Source of the DNA: Phoenix dactylifera
Taxonomy: Eukaryota; Streptophyta; Magnoliopsida; Arecales; Arecaceae
DNA: 64,000 nucleotides
Direction: 5' to 3'
Assembly: GCF_009389715.1 (NCBI RefSeq)
Contig: NC_052393.1
Coordinates: 124,001 to 188,000 of the forward strand
Positions 23,974-37,195 of the stretch are shown piece by piece (the stretch's first letter is position 1; each line of letters begins with the position of its first letter). A model generated the notes under the pieces. It did no database searches. It saw nothing but the letters and a program-made list of their open reading frames with translations, and had not been told where the DNA came from. A program made the translations under genes and the position numbers.

Positions 23974-24372
23974 TATCTCTTGGTTGTAATTGCTGGATTG
24001 GAACATAGTGCTCATCGTTTGTTACGTGGTTGTAACTAATATTAGAAACAAAATGATTCTACGGGTGTAACTATCAAGCAGAATGATCCTATGGTCGTAA
24101 CTATGCGGCTCCAAGAAAAGGAAGGTGATTGGTTGGGGCTTTGAACATGATGGTTTATATGTCCTTTGCAGCCACCATTTGCATGCATCCTTCTTCATGT
24201 CTATATCGTTTAATTTATGGCATAGGTGTCTTGGACAACCCTCTCATCAGCAGCAACATAAACTTCATACCATTCTTTTCTTTTCTTTTAATAATCACGG
24301 CATTATTTATGATGTTTGTCCAAAAGCTAAACAAACTTGTTTGTCATTCCCCAATAGTTCTATCATGACTAC

Positions 24373-25191
24373 TGTTACGGGGGAAATAAGCCGCCATGCC
24401 CCACGTGACCGGCACGCGCGCCCAGGAAGACTACGGCTGCCCTTTGATCCAGCAATCCGACCCCGAGTCGGACATCCTCGGCTCCGCAGCCCGACCCCGA
24501 GTCGGCTGCCCTTTGATCCAGCGCTCCGACCCCGAGTCGGACGTCCTCGGCTCCGCAGCCCGACCCCGAGTCGGCTGCCCTTTGATCCAGCAATCCGACC
24601 CCGAGTCGGATATCCTCGGCTCCGCAGCCCGACCCCGAGTCGGCTGCCCCTTGATCCAGCGCTCCGACCCCGAGTCGGAGATCTCTTGATAACGACAGGC
24701 TATTCCCCAGAGGCACGCCGCGGCCTCCTGCTCCACTACTCCCTGCAACGGCTGTATCCGATGCTGCTCCACGATCTCCTGCATCAGCCGTACAAAGCGG
24801 AGCCCCACTATGCCCTGACGTGGCCGTACCCGGTGCTGCTCCACGACGCCCTGTAACGGCCATGTCAGTGGCCACACCATCGTGCCCCACGATAACGAAC
24901 CCCCCTGAGAGACCCCCCAGCCAGGTATATATGCGGCTGGGGGGAGAAAGGGGGGAGGGTGAGCAATATCTCCCAGAGCACTCTCTTACTTGCGATTATC
25001 ACCTCTCCTCCTCCTCCAATCTCCTCTGACTTGACCGTCGGAGGGCCATCACCACCCTGGTGGTGGTGCAAGGCTTGTTTGCAGGTTTCTTGGCGGAAGG
25101 TGGAGCGCAACCAACACCAACCAAGACAACTCAGACGGAACCCCGTTCACACCGCAGTGCCAATCGTTCTCGGTTTGGACCACCAGCAACA
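24373..25191 (+). mobile_element. Solo LTR, Ty3/gypsy type, 819 bp, inserted in the copia pol frame
   Basis: Begins TGTTACGG and ends CAGCAACA (TG...CA ends) and is flanked by a perfect 5-bp duplication ACTAC (24368-24372 and 25192-25196). Skipping the LTR and one ACTAC lets the surrounding copia frame continue without a shift, which confirms the borders. It contains a TATATAT motif near 24926, a G-rich section, and a 3' portion ending in a GTCGGAGGG...GGCTTGTTTGCAGG block like many plant gypsy LTRs. A solo LTR arises by recombination between the two LTRs of a full element. Confidence 0.9.
24437..24683. repeat. 69-bp tandem repeat with CCGACCCCGAGTCGG palindromes
   Basis: Units start at 24437, 24506, 24575 and 24644 (the last partial), inside the solo LTR. 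Each full unit has two copies of the near-palindrome CCGACCCCGAGTCGG. Because 69 is a multiple of three, all six frames repeat in phase, which produces long but meaningless open frames on both strands. Confidence 0.93.
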
Positions 25192-25725
25192 ACTACGGTT
25201 CCTTTTGAATTGCTATATTGTGATATCTGGAGAAGTAATTCCATTGTTTCTACTAAAGGTGCTTGTTTTTTCTTCACCATTGTTGATGACTATACTCAAG
25301 GTATTTATCTCTCACAATGCAAATATGCATTGGACATTTTAGCCTATGTGGGTGCTCTTAGTTACCCTCCATGTGATTCACCTATGGAGCCCAATCTCAC
25401 ACAATCTTTAGACACCTACCTCGCTCTTTTTGAACCTTCTCATTATCGAAGACTTGTGGGACACTTACTTTATCTTACCATCACAAGACCATTACTTCTT
25501 TCTGCTTGTTCCGATTCGGATTGGGCTTATTATCAAACTTTTCTAAGGTCCATAGCAGGATAAGGACATCTCTTGCTTGTAATTATTGGATCAGAACAAA
25601 ATACTCATCATTTGTTACATGATTGTAACCAATATGATTATAATGTTTTCCCTATCTTAGAAACATAATGATTCTACGAGTGTAACTATCAAACAAAATG
25701 ATTCTATCGTTGTAATTATGCAACT

Positions 25726-28535
25726 CTGTACACCCTATATATATTTGGGATTGGAATGATAATGCAAGTTGCGGAGCAATTTTAGCTCATTTCTTTTCAC
25801 AATGTCGTAGTTTTTTGTAGTTACGCTAGGAACCTCGAAACCGATATTTGACAGTCGCTACTTCGGCCATAACGAGTTTGGTTGAAGTACCACTTGGGCG
25901 GCAAGTTTATATAGTAGCGCTTGTTAAGACTGCATCCCAAGTTTGCTCCTTTGGAAAAGCAAACAGATTTGCAAGAAATAAGTTGGAAGTCCCTCGCAGT
26001 CAGCAGAATGCCCGCACAAGAAGGCTTCGAAATCCTTCTCTAGCTTTTGATTACTAAAAGCAGCACAAAAACACAAGATATACAATAGAGAGATAGATGA
26101 TAGCATTGATTGGAGCAAGGCCGGCGGTAGAGCCTTTCATTTCCAACTCACAATCTTAGCTGCCATTTTATCTAATAAAAGACTAAATTCCGAAGCCACC
26201 AGTGGTGTACCTGATAGTGGAACCTTCAAGTATTTCCAAGCACCTGCGCTCTCCAACTTCGGAAGGATTTCTTCGAATGCGAGATTTGATTGTTCTTGCG
26301 GTAGCTGGACTAAATAGGATGTGACTTAATACATTAATAGGCTGATCTGAAAAAAGAGAGATGATCACTAATTCTAGACGGATGGGAATGCACTTGCTGG
26401 TGTTCAGATAGCAACATCCAGGTTCGTAGCGTCCACTAAGCTGGTTGCTTCCTTCGATTGAACTGAAGTTCATGTGCTGGGGGTACATGTATATAAAGTG
26501 GCCGCTGGCACTTTCCTAGCCCTCCATTTTACGTCTCGCATCTATCAAGAATGGTGCGGATGTATTTTACCATCAACCGTAGGCGCACCGCGAGGGGGTG
26601 GATGCAGCCGAGCCGTGCGTCATGATGGAAGATATTGATAAAAAAAGAGAGCAGAGTTGGAAACCATTTAAAGGAGAAATTATTGCGCGCTGGGTCCATG
26701 TTGGTGCACGTCACCAATCACTGACATTCACTGTGCTCGTGCGTAGGTTTCGTCTCCGTGATTGACCCACGGCAATGCACCGCGACGATTGATGGATGCA
26801 CCATCGTGGCAGTTCATGCAGGGCACCCAATAATTTTTCCATTTAAAGGGGTACAGGTGTGCCGAACGTTTCGCATGGACAAGCACCGCACCTGCTACGC
26901 TCATCACCGTCCGTCACTCTTTGGAGTGGGCGCAACAAACACACACCCATTTTCTTAGGAAAAAAAAGCACGCACGCACGCACGCAGCCATTTTATTAGA
27001 AAAAAAGAACACACCCACCCTTTTCTGAGCCTCGCTTTTCCCCTGACGCCCACTAAAAGAAAAGTAAAAAAAGATTAGCTCCAACGAGACAAATAAGTCG
27101 AGCAGCGTCGGCACGCGTACGAACGTCTGAAGGCAAGCCGCCGGTGGCTGTCCCTTCCCGAACAGCAAACAGCCTTCCTTCCACTGCAGTCGTGGCATGA
27201 TTGAAACTAATGGCCTCTTATTACTCTACATACCCATTTACATTTCCCATTGGTGGTCCTGTCTATCCATCTGTATCGTTGGAATTGCCCATTAATATAA
27301 TTTCAAGATAGCTATGGTGTAGCATAACAACTGTTATTTTAATGTTATTCAAAATAGTTGTTGCTACTAAACAAAGAAATACAATTATTATATTTGTGAG
27401 AAAAAAAAATTATCCTAAATTAGAATTGGCCATTTGGAGCGTATTAGTATAATGTGTACTATTTTATTATATACATGACAGAACACAATAATACAACCAC
27501 TCTCTAGGGGTTGTGTTGAACATTTTCAATATTTTAATTGTTCATCTACTATAAATTTTTTATTTATATTTTTTTTGTTCAAATCATGCACCGGTATTAA
27601 TATATTTTTTAATCTAAATCTCCATGTCAGATAATGGTACGATCTAATCCTTCATGAACAATAACATGATACAAATACTACGTCTTTGTTACTTTTCGTC
27701 ATATTCAGCATCATGAAGCAAATAAGAGCTTCATAGCAAGTACACCGCGTTATTCCCAAAAGGAAATTAAAGAAAATAAAAAATCAAGCATGAGGTGAAA
27801 TCTATTATGACGGTAAACAGCGGCTGGGGACACGGGAGAGGGTTTCATAATTCCATTTCGGAAGCGATCATCGGAAGCAGCAGGAGCTTTGATTTTGTCA
27901 TGCGTGTCACGTCGCTGGTGAAATGCTGTTTGCTGATCGAGCAAAGACAGCCGAACCTGCAGTGGAAACAAAGACGCCGAGGAGCAGCAACGAACCCACA
28001 CGGCCTGTCCCTCTCGAGCCACCGACAGGTAGCATAAGTCTACATGCGGTATCCAAAGATCCGATGATCCTCGATCGACTCATCCCACTTGCTCCGCCCG
28101 CACAAAAACTTTATGCGTAGAAACTCCTTTCCCCTGTTTTCTCGCGTACCGCTCCCAGATACGACACGCCGCTCGACCCGTTTCTCCTTTTCGCTGCTGC
28201 CAGATGCGTTCCGTCTGCGGCGTTCTGCTGGCACGCAGACACCGACTGTGGCTTGTTGATGCTGCCAAAATCACAGTAATAAATCGCGATATATATATAT
28301 ATATATATTCCCTCCCTCCCTATCTTCTCCTTTCTTCTTAACCTCTCAAGTAAATGGTACGTGTTCCTGTCTCCTCCCCGGCCCAGCATTCCAAGCCAAG
28401 AAACCAGAGAAGGCAATGCTGAAAAAACCCGCATGAAAGACAAGAAAGACGGAATAAGCCGTGGAGATGGATTGCTGAGTTGTGAAAGCAGAGGATAAGT
28501 AATTGATGCCACCACACCAAGTCACGGGTGTCTTT

Positions 28536-28571
<36 letters not shown>

Positions 28572-28643
28572 CGCTTTCCCCCCACAAGCGACTGCTGCTC
28601 GAGCGCACAATTAAAGAATCGACTAATCCCCCCATCCTGCTTT
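25726..28643. other. Intergenic stretch upstream of the beta-galactosidase gene
   Basis: No gene is supported. 27290-27700 is strongly AT-rich; 26950-27020 has ACGC and AC runs; 28286-28309 is a TA run; 28538-28568 is a CT run typical of plant promoters. The last several hundred bases should contain the upstream control region of the beta-galactosidase gene. Confidence 0.4.
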
Positions 28644-28651
28644 TATATAAA
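28644..28651 (+). promoter_or_regulatory. TATA box of the beta-galactosidase gene
   Basis: TATATAAA about 125 bp upstream of the ATG at 28774, followed by a leader with a second CT run (28688-28700). Spacing implies transcription from about 28675-28685. The longer CT run at 28538-28568 would then be upstream promoter sequence. Confidence 0.6.
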
Positions 28652-28773
28652 CAAACAAAGAATAGAGAAGGGAACGAACGCACACGCTCTCTCTCTCTCG
28701 TGACATTCCTTCCTTGTTTCTTTTGCTAATCTCTTCTCTTTTCCAAGACGCGCGCGCTCGCACTCATACATCA

Positions 28774-31700
28774 ATGGGAAGGGCAGCAGCTTGGCGGAGG
28801 CCTTTCATTTTCCTTGTTCTTCTCCTTCCATTGTGCTCGGCGGTTGATGTGACGTACGACCACCGGGCGCTGGTGATCGATGGGGCTCGCCGGGTGCTCA
28901 TCTCCGGCTCCATCCATTACCCCCGCAGCACCCCGGAGGTGCGGTTTGCTTTCTTGCTGCTGCTTTCTTTGATTCATCGTTAGCCAATGTCTTCCGCTAT
29001 CTACTGAAGAGGTGCGGAGGTGATGCTGGAATTGTTGGAATTTATGCAGATGTGGGCGGGTCTGATCGACAATGCCAAGAACGGCGGGCTGGACGTCGTC
29101 GAGACCTATATCTTCTGGAACCTCCACGAACCCGTCCGGAACCAGGCAACCATTTTTACCCGTTCTCTTTTTCCATTCCCTCCCCGTCGATGGCCTTCTT
29201 GATTCCAATTCTATAATCAATCTTTTCCTTGGAGTTCTTTTTTCTATATATGGTTCACTTCTATTCCGTTGTTAAAAAAAAAAGAGGTCTTGATTCTCCT
29301 TTTTTTTTCAAAAAAAAGAAAAAATCATCCTTCCGACACTTGGAGTTCTTGAATCTGCTCTATCCTTCCGGGTCTGTCTTTTTTTTTTTCCTTTTTCTTG
29401 TAAAAAAGGATTGGTTTCGCAGTTTCATCTTTTACTTCCATTCAGACTCATGCTGATACTCTGTTATGGCTCCGAAGTCCATTTCTTGTTTCTGTTCCTT
29501 CTCCTTTTTGTTTTTTGTTTTTTTTTTGGATTTTCATCTTCTTTATAAAACGAGATTCTTCTTTTGCTTGTAAAAATAGTACGACTTCGAAGGGAGGAAG
29601 GACGTGGTGACGTTCGTGAAGACAGTCGCGGAGGCCGGGCTTTACGTTCATCTCCGGATTGGCCCTTACGTCTGCGCCGAGTGGAATTACGGGTGAGCAC
29701 GGATCCCTCCACTGATTTCTCTTCGTTTCCGTCTGCCCCCTTCGAGTAAGTACTGTAAGTTGTGGTGATTTGACAGCAATGGCTCTGCAATTCTGATGGC
29801 AGGGGATTCCCGCTCTGGTTGCATTTCATCCCCGGGATCAAATTCAGGACCGACAACGAGCCTTTCAAGGTTCGCACGCACCACCCCTTCCGAAACCATC
29901 CGATCCTTGATGCCTTCACTTCTGATTGTTTGGTTTGTTTGTATTTTCTTTTTTTTCCCTCTCCCTTGTGTTTGCTAGAGGGAGATGCAGCGCTTCACGG
30001 CGAAGATCGTCGATTTGATGCAGCAGGAGAAGCTGTATGCATCCCAAGGTGGACCCATCATCTTATCTCAGGTTAGCGGACCTCCGTAAGCGACTCCTGT
30101 GAGGCCTTGCGCGAGCACTTTGATGTTTATAGGATGATATTTTTTATTTTTTGGGGCGGCAGATCGAGAACGAGTATGGGAACATCGATGCAGCGTATGG
30201 TTCGGCCGCCAAGCCTTACATCAATTGGGCCGCATCCATGGCGACCTCTCTAGACACGGGCGTGCCCTGGGTGATGTGCCAGCAATCCGATGCCCCTGAC
30301 CCCATAGTAAGTGGAACCTTGCACTCTCCCTACGCCACTCTTTCTGTGATGTATAAATATTTCCGTAGCTGTTTGCTGATCATCATCGACGCATCAAAAT
30401 CTTTTTCGCAGATCAACACTTGCAATGGGTTTTACTGTGATTCATTCACTCCGAACTCCGACAAGAAGCCCAAGATGTGGACGGAGAACTGGAGCGGATG
30501 GTAAGGCTTTTCAATCCGTTTCGCTTTCCAGTCTCTACCCAGCTTTCTCCAGCATATTGTGGTGCCGAATCGTGTGATGCATGAACCTTGCTTGATCCCT
30601 GTCCTTTGGAAGAAGCAAGGCCTTTCTAACTACTAACTACTTCTTCCAATTCCTGCTATACTTCTCTTCTGGCGTATCATTAATATGTCTGCTAAGCTTC
30701 TCGTATTTACTATTTTGCCGTTAGGTTCCTGTCTTTTGGTGGTAGAGCGCCATATCGACCGGTTGAGGACCTTGCATTTGCTGTCGCCCGTTTTTTCCAA
30801 CGTGGTGGTACCTTCCAAAACTACTACATGGTATTGATGCCCGCTAGATTATTATGTTGGTATCTTTTCTCCTTGCCATTCTGCAATCTCCTCAACTAGA
30901 TCAGAGAATCACGGATTTTTTTTTTTTTCATTATGTTTTTACCAGTATCATGGTGGAACCAACTTTGGACGCACATCTGGGGGGCCATTTATTGCCACGA
31001 GCTATGACTATGATGCTCCAATTGATGAGTACGGTAAGCTTGCGATCTATAACCTCCTTGTCCTATAAGAAATTCAGTTTTCAGGGACTTTCTTTCATCC
31101 TAGAGACTTCTATTGTTAGTATCTCGCAAAGAATGAACTGGCATGGCTGCAAACAAGTTTACACCAATTGAGTCTGACCTGATGGAGAGGTTTTAATTAG
31201 GGCTGCGGTGATAGTATAAGCTTGTTCGATGGAGATTTTAGGGATGTCATGTTGAGGGCAACAACTTGCTTATTTGGTTGTTTGCGTGTTGAGAAAGACT
31301 GGTTGGTGAAAGGAAAGGAAACGTATATGATACCTAGAGGGGATATAAATTACCTGGAAGTGATCGAGGATACAGTGCTCTATGTTCAAATGGTTAAGGT
31401 GGGATTCATAAGGCTGACTCCAGATAATTGGGACTGCACTGCTGATTATGGATAACTCCAGAGATGTATAAGTAATGTCCTCTTTGTTAGCAGATTAAAT
31501 AAAATAGTTCAGAAAATATTGTCGATTTTGTTAAATTATTTAAAAATATACTTGAATAAACTTTAGTTTGTAAATATCACATGCTTTCCGATATATGGAA
31601 ACTAAATTAAAACATCTTCAGTTTTTTCGGGAGAATTTCTCATAGTATGTACATAACAGGAATTATTAGGCAACCTAAGTGGGGTCACCTAAGAGATCTA

Positions 31701-34700
31701 CACAAAGCAATAAAGCTTTGCGAAGCAGCATTGGTAGCAACAGATCCAACAAACACTTCTCTTGGTCCAAATTTGGAGGTCAGTACACTCTTCTAATATT
31801 TGTGGCATGTAATTAGGTCTTTATGTTGAAGATCAATACTGCATGTTTTTTATACGTGGCGTCTGTTAATAAAAATATATCTCTTGCCTATAGACAGCAG
31901 GAAATCATATTCAGGCTTTATGGAAAATGAAGATAATGCTAAACATAAATGCTATTTGTGTGTTGGCAGTTAGGAAACTAGTATTCAAATTGTCCATGAA
32001 TATACTGAATTAACAATAGCAGCACTAACTGGTGCTGGTGTGCTACTAAAGTGCTTCTTGGGTTTGTGCAGTGATAATGTCATGTTTCAGTTATTAGTTC
32101 TTCTTTCTTCTTTCTTCTTTCCCCCGCTTCTAAAACAATAAAAAATTTGCAAGATTTTTTTTTTAAGATGACGATGTCTGACCTTTTTCTGCACCAGGCA
32201 CACGTGTACAGGGCAGGGTCAGGGGTCTGTGCAGCATTTCTTGCCAATATTGGCACCCAGTCTGATGCAACTGTTACTTTTAATGGCAAATCATATCATT
32301 TACCTGCATGGTCTGTGAGCATCCTGCCTGATTGCCGGAACGTTGTCTTCAATACTGCTCAGGTATGTCTTCAACAACGCATGAAGAATCTGTCATTCTC
32401 TTAGCCAACATATGAAGATTTTCTTGACGTACAATTCATTTGTGGCGCATGCCATTAAAAACTTATATTTTCACAGACTTTGGTGAAATGATAATTCTTG
32501 TTTCTTGCTTGCTTTTTCTCTTTAAGTCGACAAACAGACTAATTAAAACCTACAGACTTCAGTAAGTTCTCAAAGTAAATCTATATTTCAAAGGAAACTC
32601 ATTGCTCCTCTCTTAACTCCTTTTCTTATTTTTAGCCAGAGATACTAATGAAAATGCTGTCCCATTTGCTTCCCTACTGATGTGAGTAACTCATTTGTTG
32701 CCAAATTTTTCCAGCGATGTACCTATATCTTTTTGAGAGGGGTCAGTAAGAGGGGACTTTAAAACTTGCCATTTGAAAACCAACTCCAGCAGTAGCATTA
32801 GATTCCTAACAATTTTAAGTCTATTTTATTAGCCCAGTCCAGATCAATCCTGATTCCATGCGTCTCCAAGGTCAGCATGTCTTGCATCAAAAATTGGCTC
32901 CACAACTGCCTAACAGGGTCTACCCATTTATCTTTGTAAACGAAGACCACAGCCACTTAGTCTCTGTCCTTCCCTAAACAAGAACCAAAATTTATCTTCT
33001 CCTGTCTGACCAATGCATTTCCTCTGTTCTTCTCATCCCGCACAGATGTTTCATTTTGCAGAAAGTGATCTCGTATTTGTAGTAATTATTCAAACAAATT
33101 TCTACTCTCTTGCATGCTCCCCTGAAATACAGCCTGATTCCTTGCTAGCCTTTAGATTCAATAAACAATGCTAAAGTCACAGCCTTCTTGCATTTTACTT
33201 ATCTTATTTACTTAACCAATTCTTGCAAAGATCCATGTCTACCTTTTTTCTGGAAGCCAACACTTATCATATAGTGGTATTTTGACCTTTTATATTGGCT
33301 ACTCTCCATGTAATATGTTCAGCAGCCTCATCAAATTCTCATATAGTGCTATTCAAACCTTTTCATATTGATGCATCTCCATGGAATATGTGAAGCATCT
33401 TCATCAAATATTCTAAACTCCATCTAACTTCTATCTAAAAATGGAGATATCTTCCATAATGCTGCAATTGGCATTTTATTTTGCAAAAGCTTCCATAGCA
33501 ATATCCTAATTTTGGCTACTCATATTCCTTAATACCTTCCCATAGCCCCATATTTGTCTAATCTAAATAGCTGACTGATCTATGTACAGCTGTACTCTCC
33601 AATTATGCATCACATATAGCATGCCTCACCTTCATCCTTAAGTGCTGAAATAGACAATCCATGTTACTTTTTCAATATCTAAGATTCTTGAAATTTTCAA
33701 CACATTGCAATTCATTTCTATAGTACGAAAGTATTAAGTCTCAGCTCTTTCTCCGCCCTTAGGATTTCCATTGGCTTGCACTACTGCTGATTGTTAGTTA
33801 ACCTTACCTTTTTCCCATTTCCTGGTGCCCATTTGGGACCACTCCACGGACTTGAAATTAGTCTAACAAGCCATCCTCCCTCCCCATCCACGAACAACCT
33901 TTTAATGGATCATCATTTGATAGAGCTCCTTTTCGGTCATAATTTCCTCGAACAATTTGGCCGTTCAACTCTCTAACCACTTTGATGAAGATTTTGAAAA
34001 AAATGCAATACATCTCTTGAAAGCCTGATCTAATTTCTGAATAGTTGTTTATTCTTGATAAGCTTGTGGACAGTTTTAAGGAGAGGATAATATTAGGGTT
34101 AATGTGCTAGAGTAGTCTGGGATGTGTGGATTCTTGTTAGATGTGGCTGGGAATTGGTATTTACTTTGCATACTTTTCTTCTGCATCTTGTTGCATTAGT
34201 TTTTGTTTATTAACACCATAAATATTTCACAAAATTTTCTATTTAATATGCTATGAAATAGAGGGAAAGAAGGTACCAGGCATCAGTCTTTGAATTGATG
34301 ATACAAGTCAGGTTGGCTCCAATTTTGTATTAGCTGGACCTGCACTGTAATCTGGAAAAGTCATAGAAAGATCGAGATTTCATTCATGTTGGTGGCAGTC
34401 AATCTGCCTGTTTGCTGCCTTAGTTTCCCATATGTTGCCATTTTTGGATTGTCTGTACTTATCCCTATTGTTATATAAGCACCAGCATCAGCAATGACTA
34501 GTACACTTTCTCAATTGAAACATGTCTTCTATTGGCTTCTCTCTTCGTGTGTCTCCCTTTCTTTATATTTTGGCTATATTTTGTTGCTCATGACCAGGAT
34601 GTCAAATGATATATATAGACTGCATTTCTTCTGTCAGAAGAAGCTCTTTGGATCCCTTGATCTGATACAATATTGTTTCTCTGACAGATTAACTCTCAAG

Positions 34701-37164
34701 CTACTCATTTGGAGATGAGATATCTAACATCCAATAGTCAAGATTCAGATCAACCCATTGATTCCTCTAAAGCATCTCAATCAGACTGGAGTTTTGCCGT
34801 TGAACCTGTTGGTATCTCAAAGAGCAACGCCTTCACAAGAAGCGGATTACTGGAGCAGATAAATACTACTGCTGATGTTAGTGATTATCTATGGTATTCA
34901 ATAAGGTGTGGAGAATATTTATCTAATTCAGTCTGGTGTCTCATTATGTGGCTATGCAGGTGACGCCCTCAGTTTTTTGTTTATGGTTTCTTTATTGTTT
35001 TTGCAGAATTGATATCAAAGGTGATGAACAGTTCCTTTCGAATGGTACTCAATCTAATCTTCATGTGGAATCACTTGGCCATGTTGTTCATGCATTTGTG
35101 AATGGGAAACTATCAGGTGACATATGTCAATGCATCCTGAAATCTAAGCCAGATTAGGCAAAATAACAGCTTATCATATAGTGAACTCGCTTTTCTCCAT
35201 TTGGTTTTATGAGGAATATAATCATGATAAGTGGAACTAATGCTCAAATTCTCTGTGTGCTTATTATTTATTTATTTATATTGATCTTTTTACAGGCAGT
35301 GGGATGGGCAATAGTGGTAATGCAAAGGTCACATTGGAGAAGCCTATCACACTTGTACAAGGAAAGAACAAGATCGATCTTTTGAGTGCAACTGTTGGCC
35401 TACAGGTTGTACCAATCCAAAGCCAAGATGTTTCATTAATTTTCACTTTTGCAATTGCTGAAATGGGTTGATAAGATCATTCTAAAGAACTGTGGCTTAT
35501 ACTAGTGACATTGGATGCTGTCTCTGTTAAAGTGCTTCATCTAATTTTGTATTCATAATCTGTCATCTCTAGTGTTAAACTTTCAGTCTATATCTACAAC
35601 ATATTTTCAATTGATTTATATTCCTAGTGTTTGTGTGCTTATTTTATTCCTTTTCTTCTTCATTTATTTTTTGCAGAACTATGGTGCATTTTTTGATTTA
35701 TGGGGTGCTGGAATTACTGGTCCTGTGAAGCTGAAGGGCCAAGATGGCACAAAAGATCTATCTTCAGATGAATGGACATATCAGGTCTTTCTAGTCTTGT
35801 TGTTATTGCATGATACGTATGAAAATCCTGTTAAGTTTTTTTTTCATGAGCAGATGATAGTAATCTGCAAGGTGTACCTTAGACATCTTATAAGTCAGAC
35901 ATTCACTGCTGTTGCTTACTTGGATACAACTTATCCATGTCGCAGCAGGTTTTTTTATTCAAGTAACGTATAAACTTAATATTAACCAAGTCATTTGTGG
36001 CTGAATCTGCAACCTTAGTATTTTTGTCCCTAATCTTGAATCTATATAGACAATGAATTGAGATTTTTCTGTTGTTTTGCCACATTATTTTGTTGCCATA
36101 TCATGGATATTGCCATTCCCAAGGTTAATTAAGGAAAGCCAATACATGCTTCCAATTTGAACTAAATGAGATCTTTACAGAGCTGAATCTTGGATTTTGC
36201 TGGTTCAGATTGGACTTAAAGGGGAAGAGTTGGCTTTGTATGATGGCTCTAAGGATTCATCACAATGGGTCTCACAGCCTACCTTGCCGAAGGGTCAACC
36301 ATTAATATGGTACAAGGTCAGTTTTTTCATTTGTTGGTGCTTTATCTCAACTTCTTTGTTGCAGAAGGTTTTACAGATCAAAGAAATTATTGAAGCTCCC
36401 TCATCTTTGTTATACATCTCATTTTCCATCACTTTGACTTCTCCAACTACTATAATTACACACACACACACACACACCCTGTTGCCGCTGGGAATTGATT
36501 CGACCAAGACGCGAGTTGCCTAAATGGCTGCAAGGCTCGGACGATTGGCTGTTCAGACTGTAGAGGTTGGTCGAAGGTCATGATATGCCTCATAGATGGT
36601 GCAGTGGTGGTCAGTTTGCTCAGATGGCAATGGCTCCAACACTGATCGCTCCTGAGATGGAACTGGAAAGAAAAGACTATGCTTGGACCTTTGCTCTGAA
36701 GTCAGACCCGACTTGAAACAACAAAGATGAAGAAATTCTCCTGCTGGATAATGTCTAATGGGGGATCCTCCGATGTCTAAGTCAGCCAAACTCTTAGAGA
36801 ATAGTGGATGTGTTGTGAGAGTGGCAGAGCAACAACACAAGGGCATAAAAGGGCTTGAGAGTACTTACCTAGAGGGTCCTTTTGGATTGGTTTGTATAGG
36901 TGAGGGTCGGTGCTCATCGCTGAGAAATCAGACATGCGAAACGATCGTCTTTGGTAGCCTAACGCATGTCCCGAAAGTCATGTGCAGGCGTTTCACTCAT
37001 GTGTCACACTCCACGCCTCTCGCCCATGCAGTTAAGGAAACTGTTTGCCATCATGGCCGAGGTGTCGCTAACAGGGAAAAAAAATTGAAATTCGAAGAAC
37101 TCTCCGTGTTTTTGGGCTGGCCATGTGACGGGTTTGAATGGTTGATTGGAGGACATATTATATA

Positions 37165-37195
<31 letters not shown>

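Larger units (their letters stand above)
23974..25725 (+). mobile_element. Decayed Ty1/copia retrotransposon remnant with LTR-like ends
   Basis: Two similar segments, about 23974-24110 and 25568-25725 (estimated by eye at roughly three-quarters identity; the left copy lacks about 20 bp), flank copia pol pieces and are probably truncated LTRs. Between them, in one orientation, lie a GAG-pre-integrase segment (about 24190-24367, with LWHRCLGQPSHQ), the start of the integrase core (CDIW, IVDDYT at 25215-25296), then directly an RT/RNase-H-proximal segment (GIYLSQCKYALDIL, HYRRLVGHLLYLT) and a scrap of RNase H (SDSDWA). Gag, protease, the rest of integrase and most of reverse transcriptase are deleted. 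A solo LTR interrupts the frame at 24373-25191. Non-functional. Confidence 0.8.

Noticed and set aside
24375..24890. Long frames on both strands with repeating GSGCGAEDVRLGVG or RPRVGCPLIQ type proteins
   Set aside because: They are produced by the 69-bp tandem repeat inside a solo LTR, whose period is a multiple of three.
29146..29651. Possible alternative gene structure using frames in beta-galactosidase introns 2 and 3
   Set aside because: The T-rich frames show no conservation with GH35, while the exon chain with the GC-AG intron gives an uninterrupted family match.
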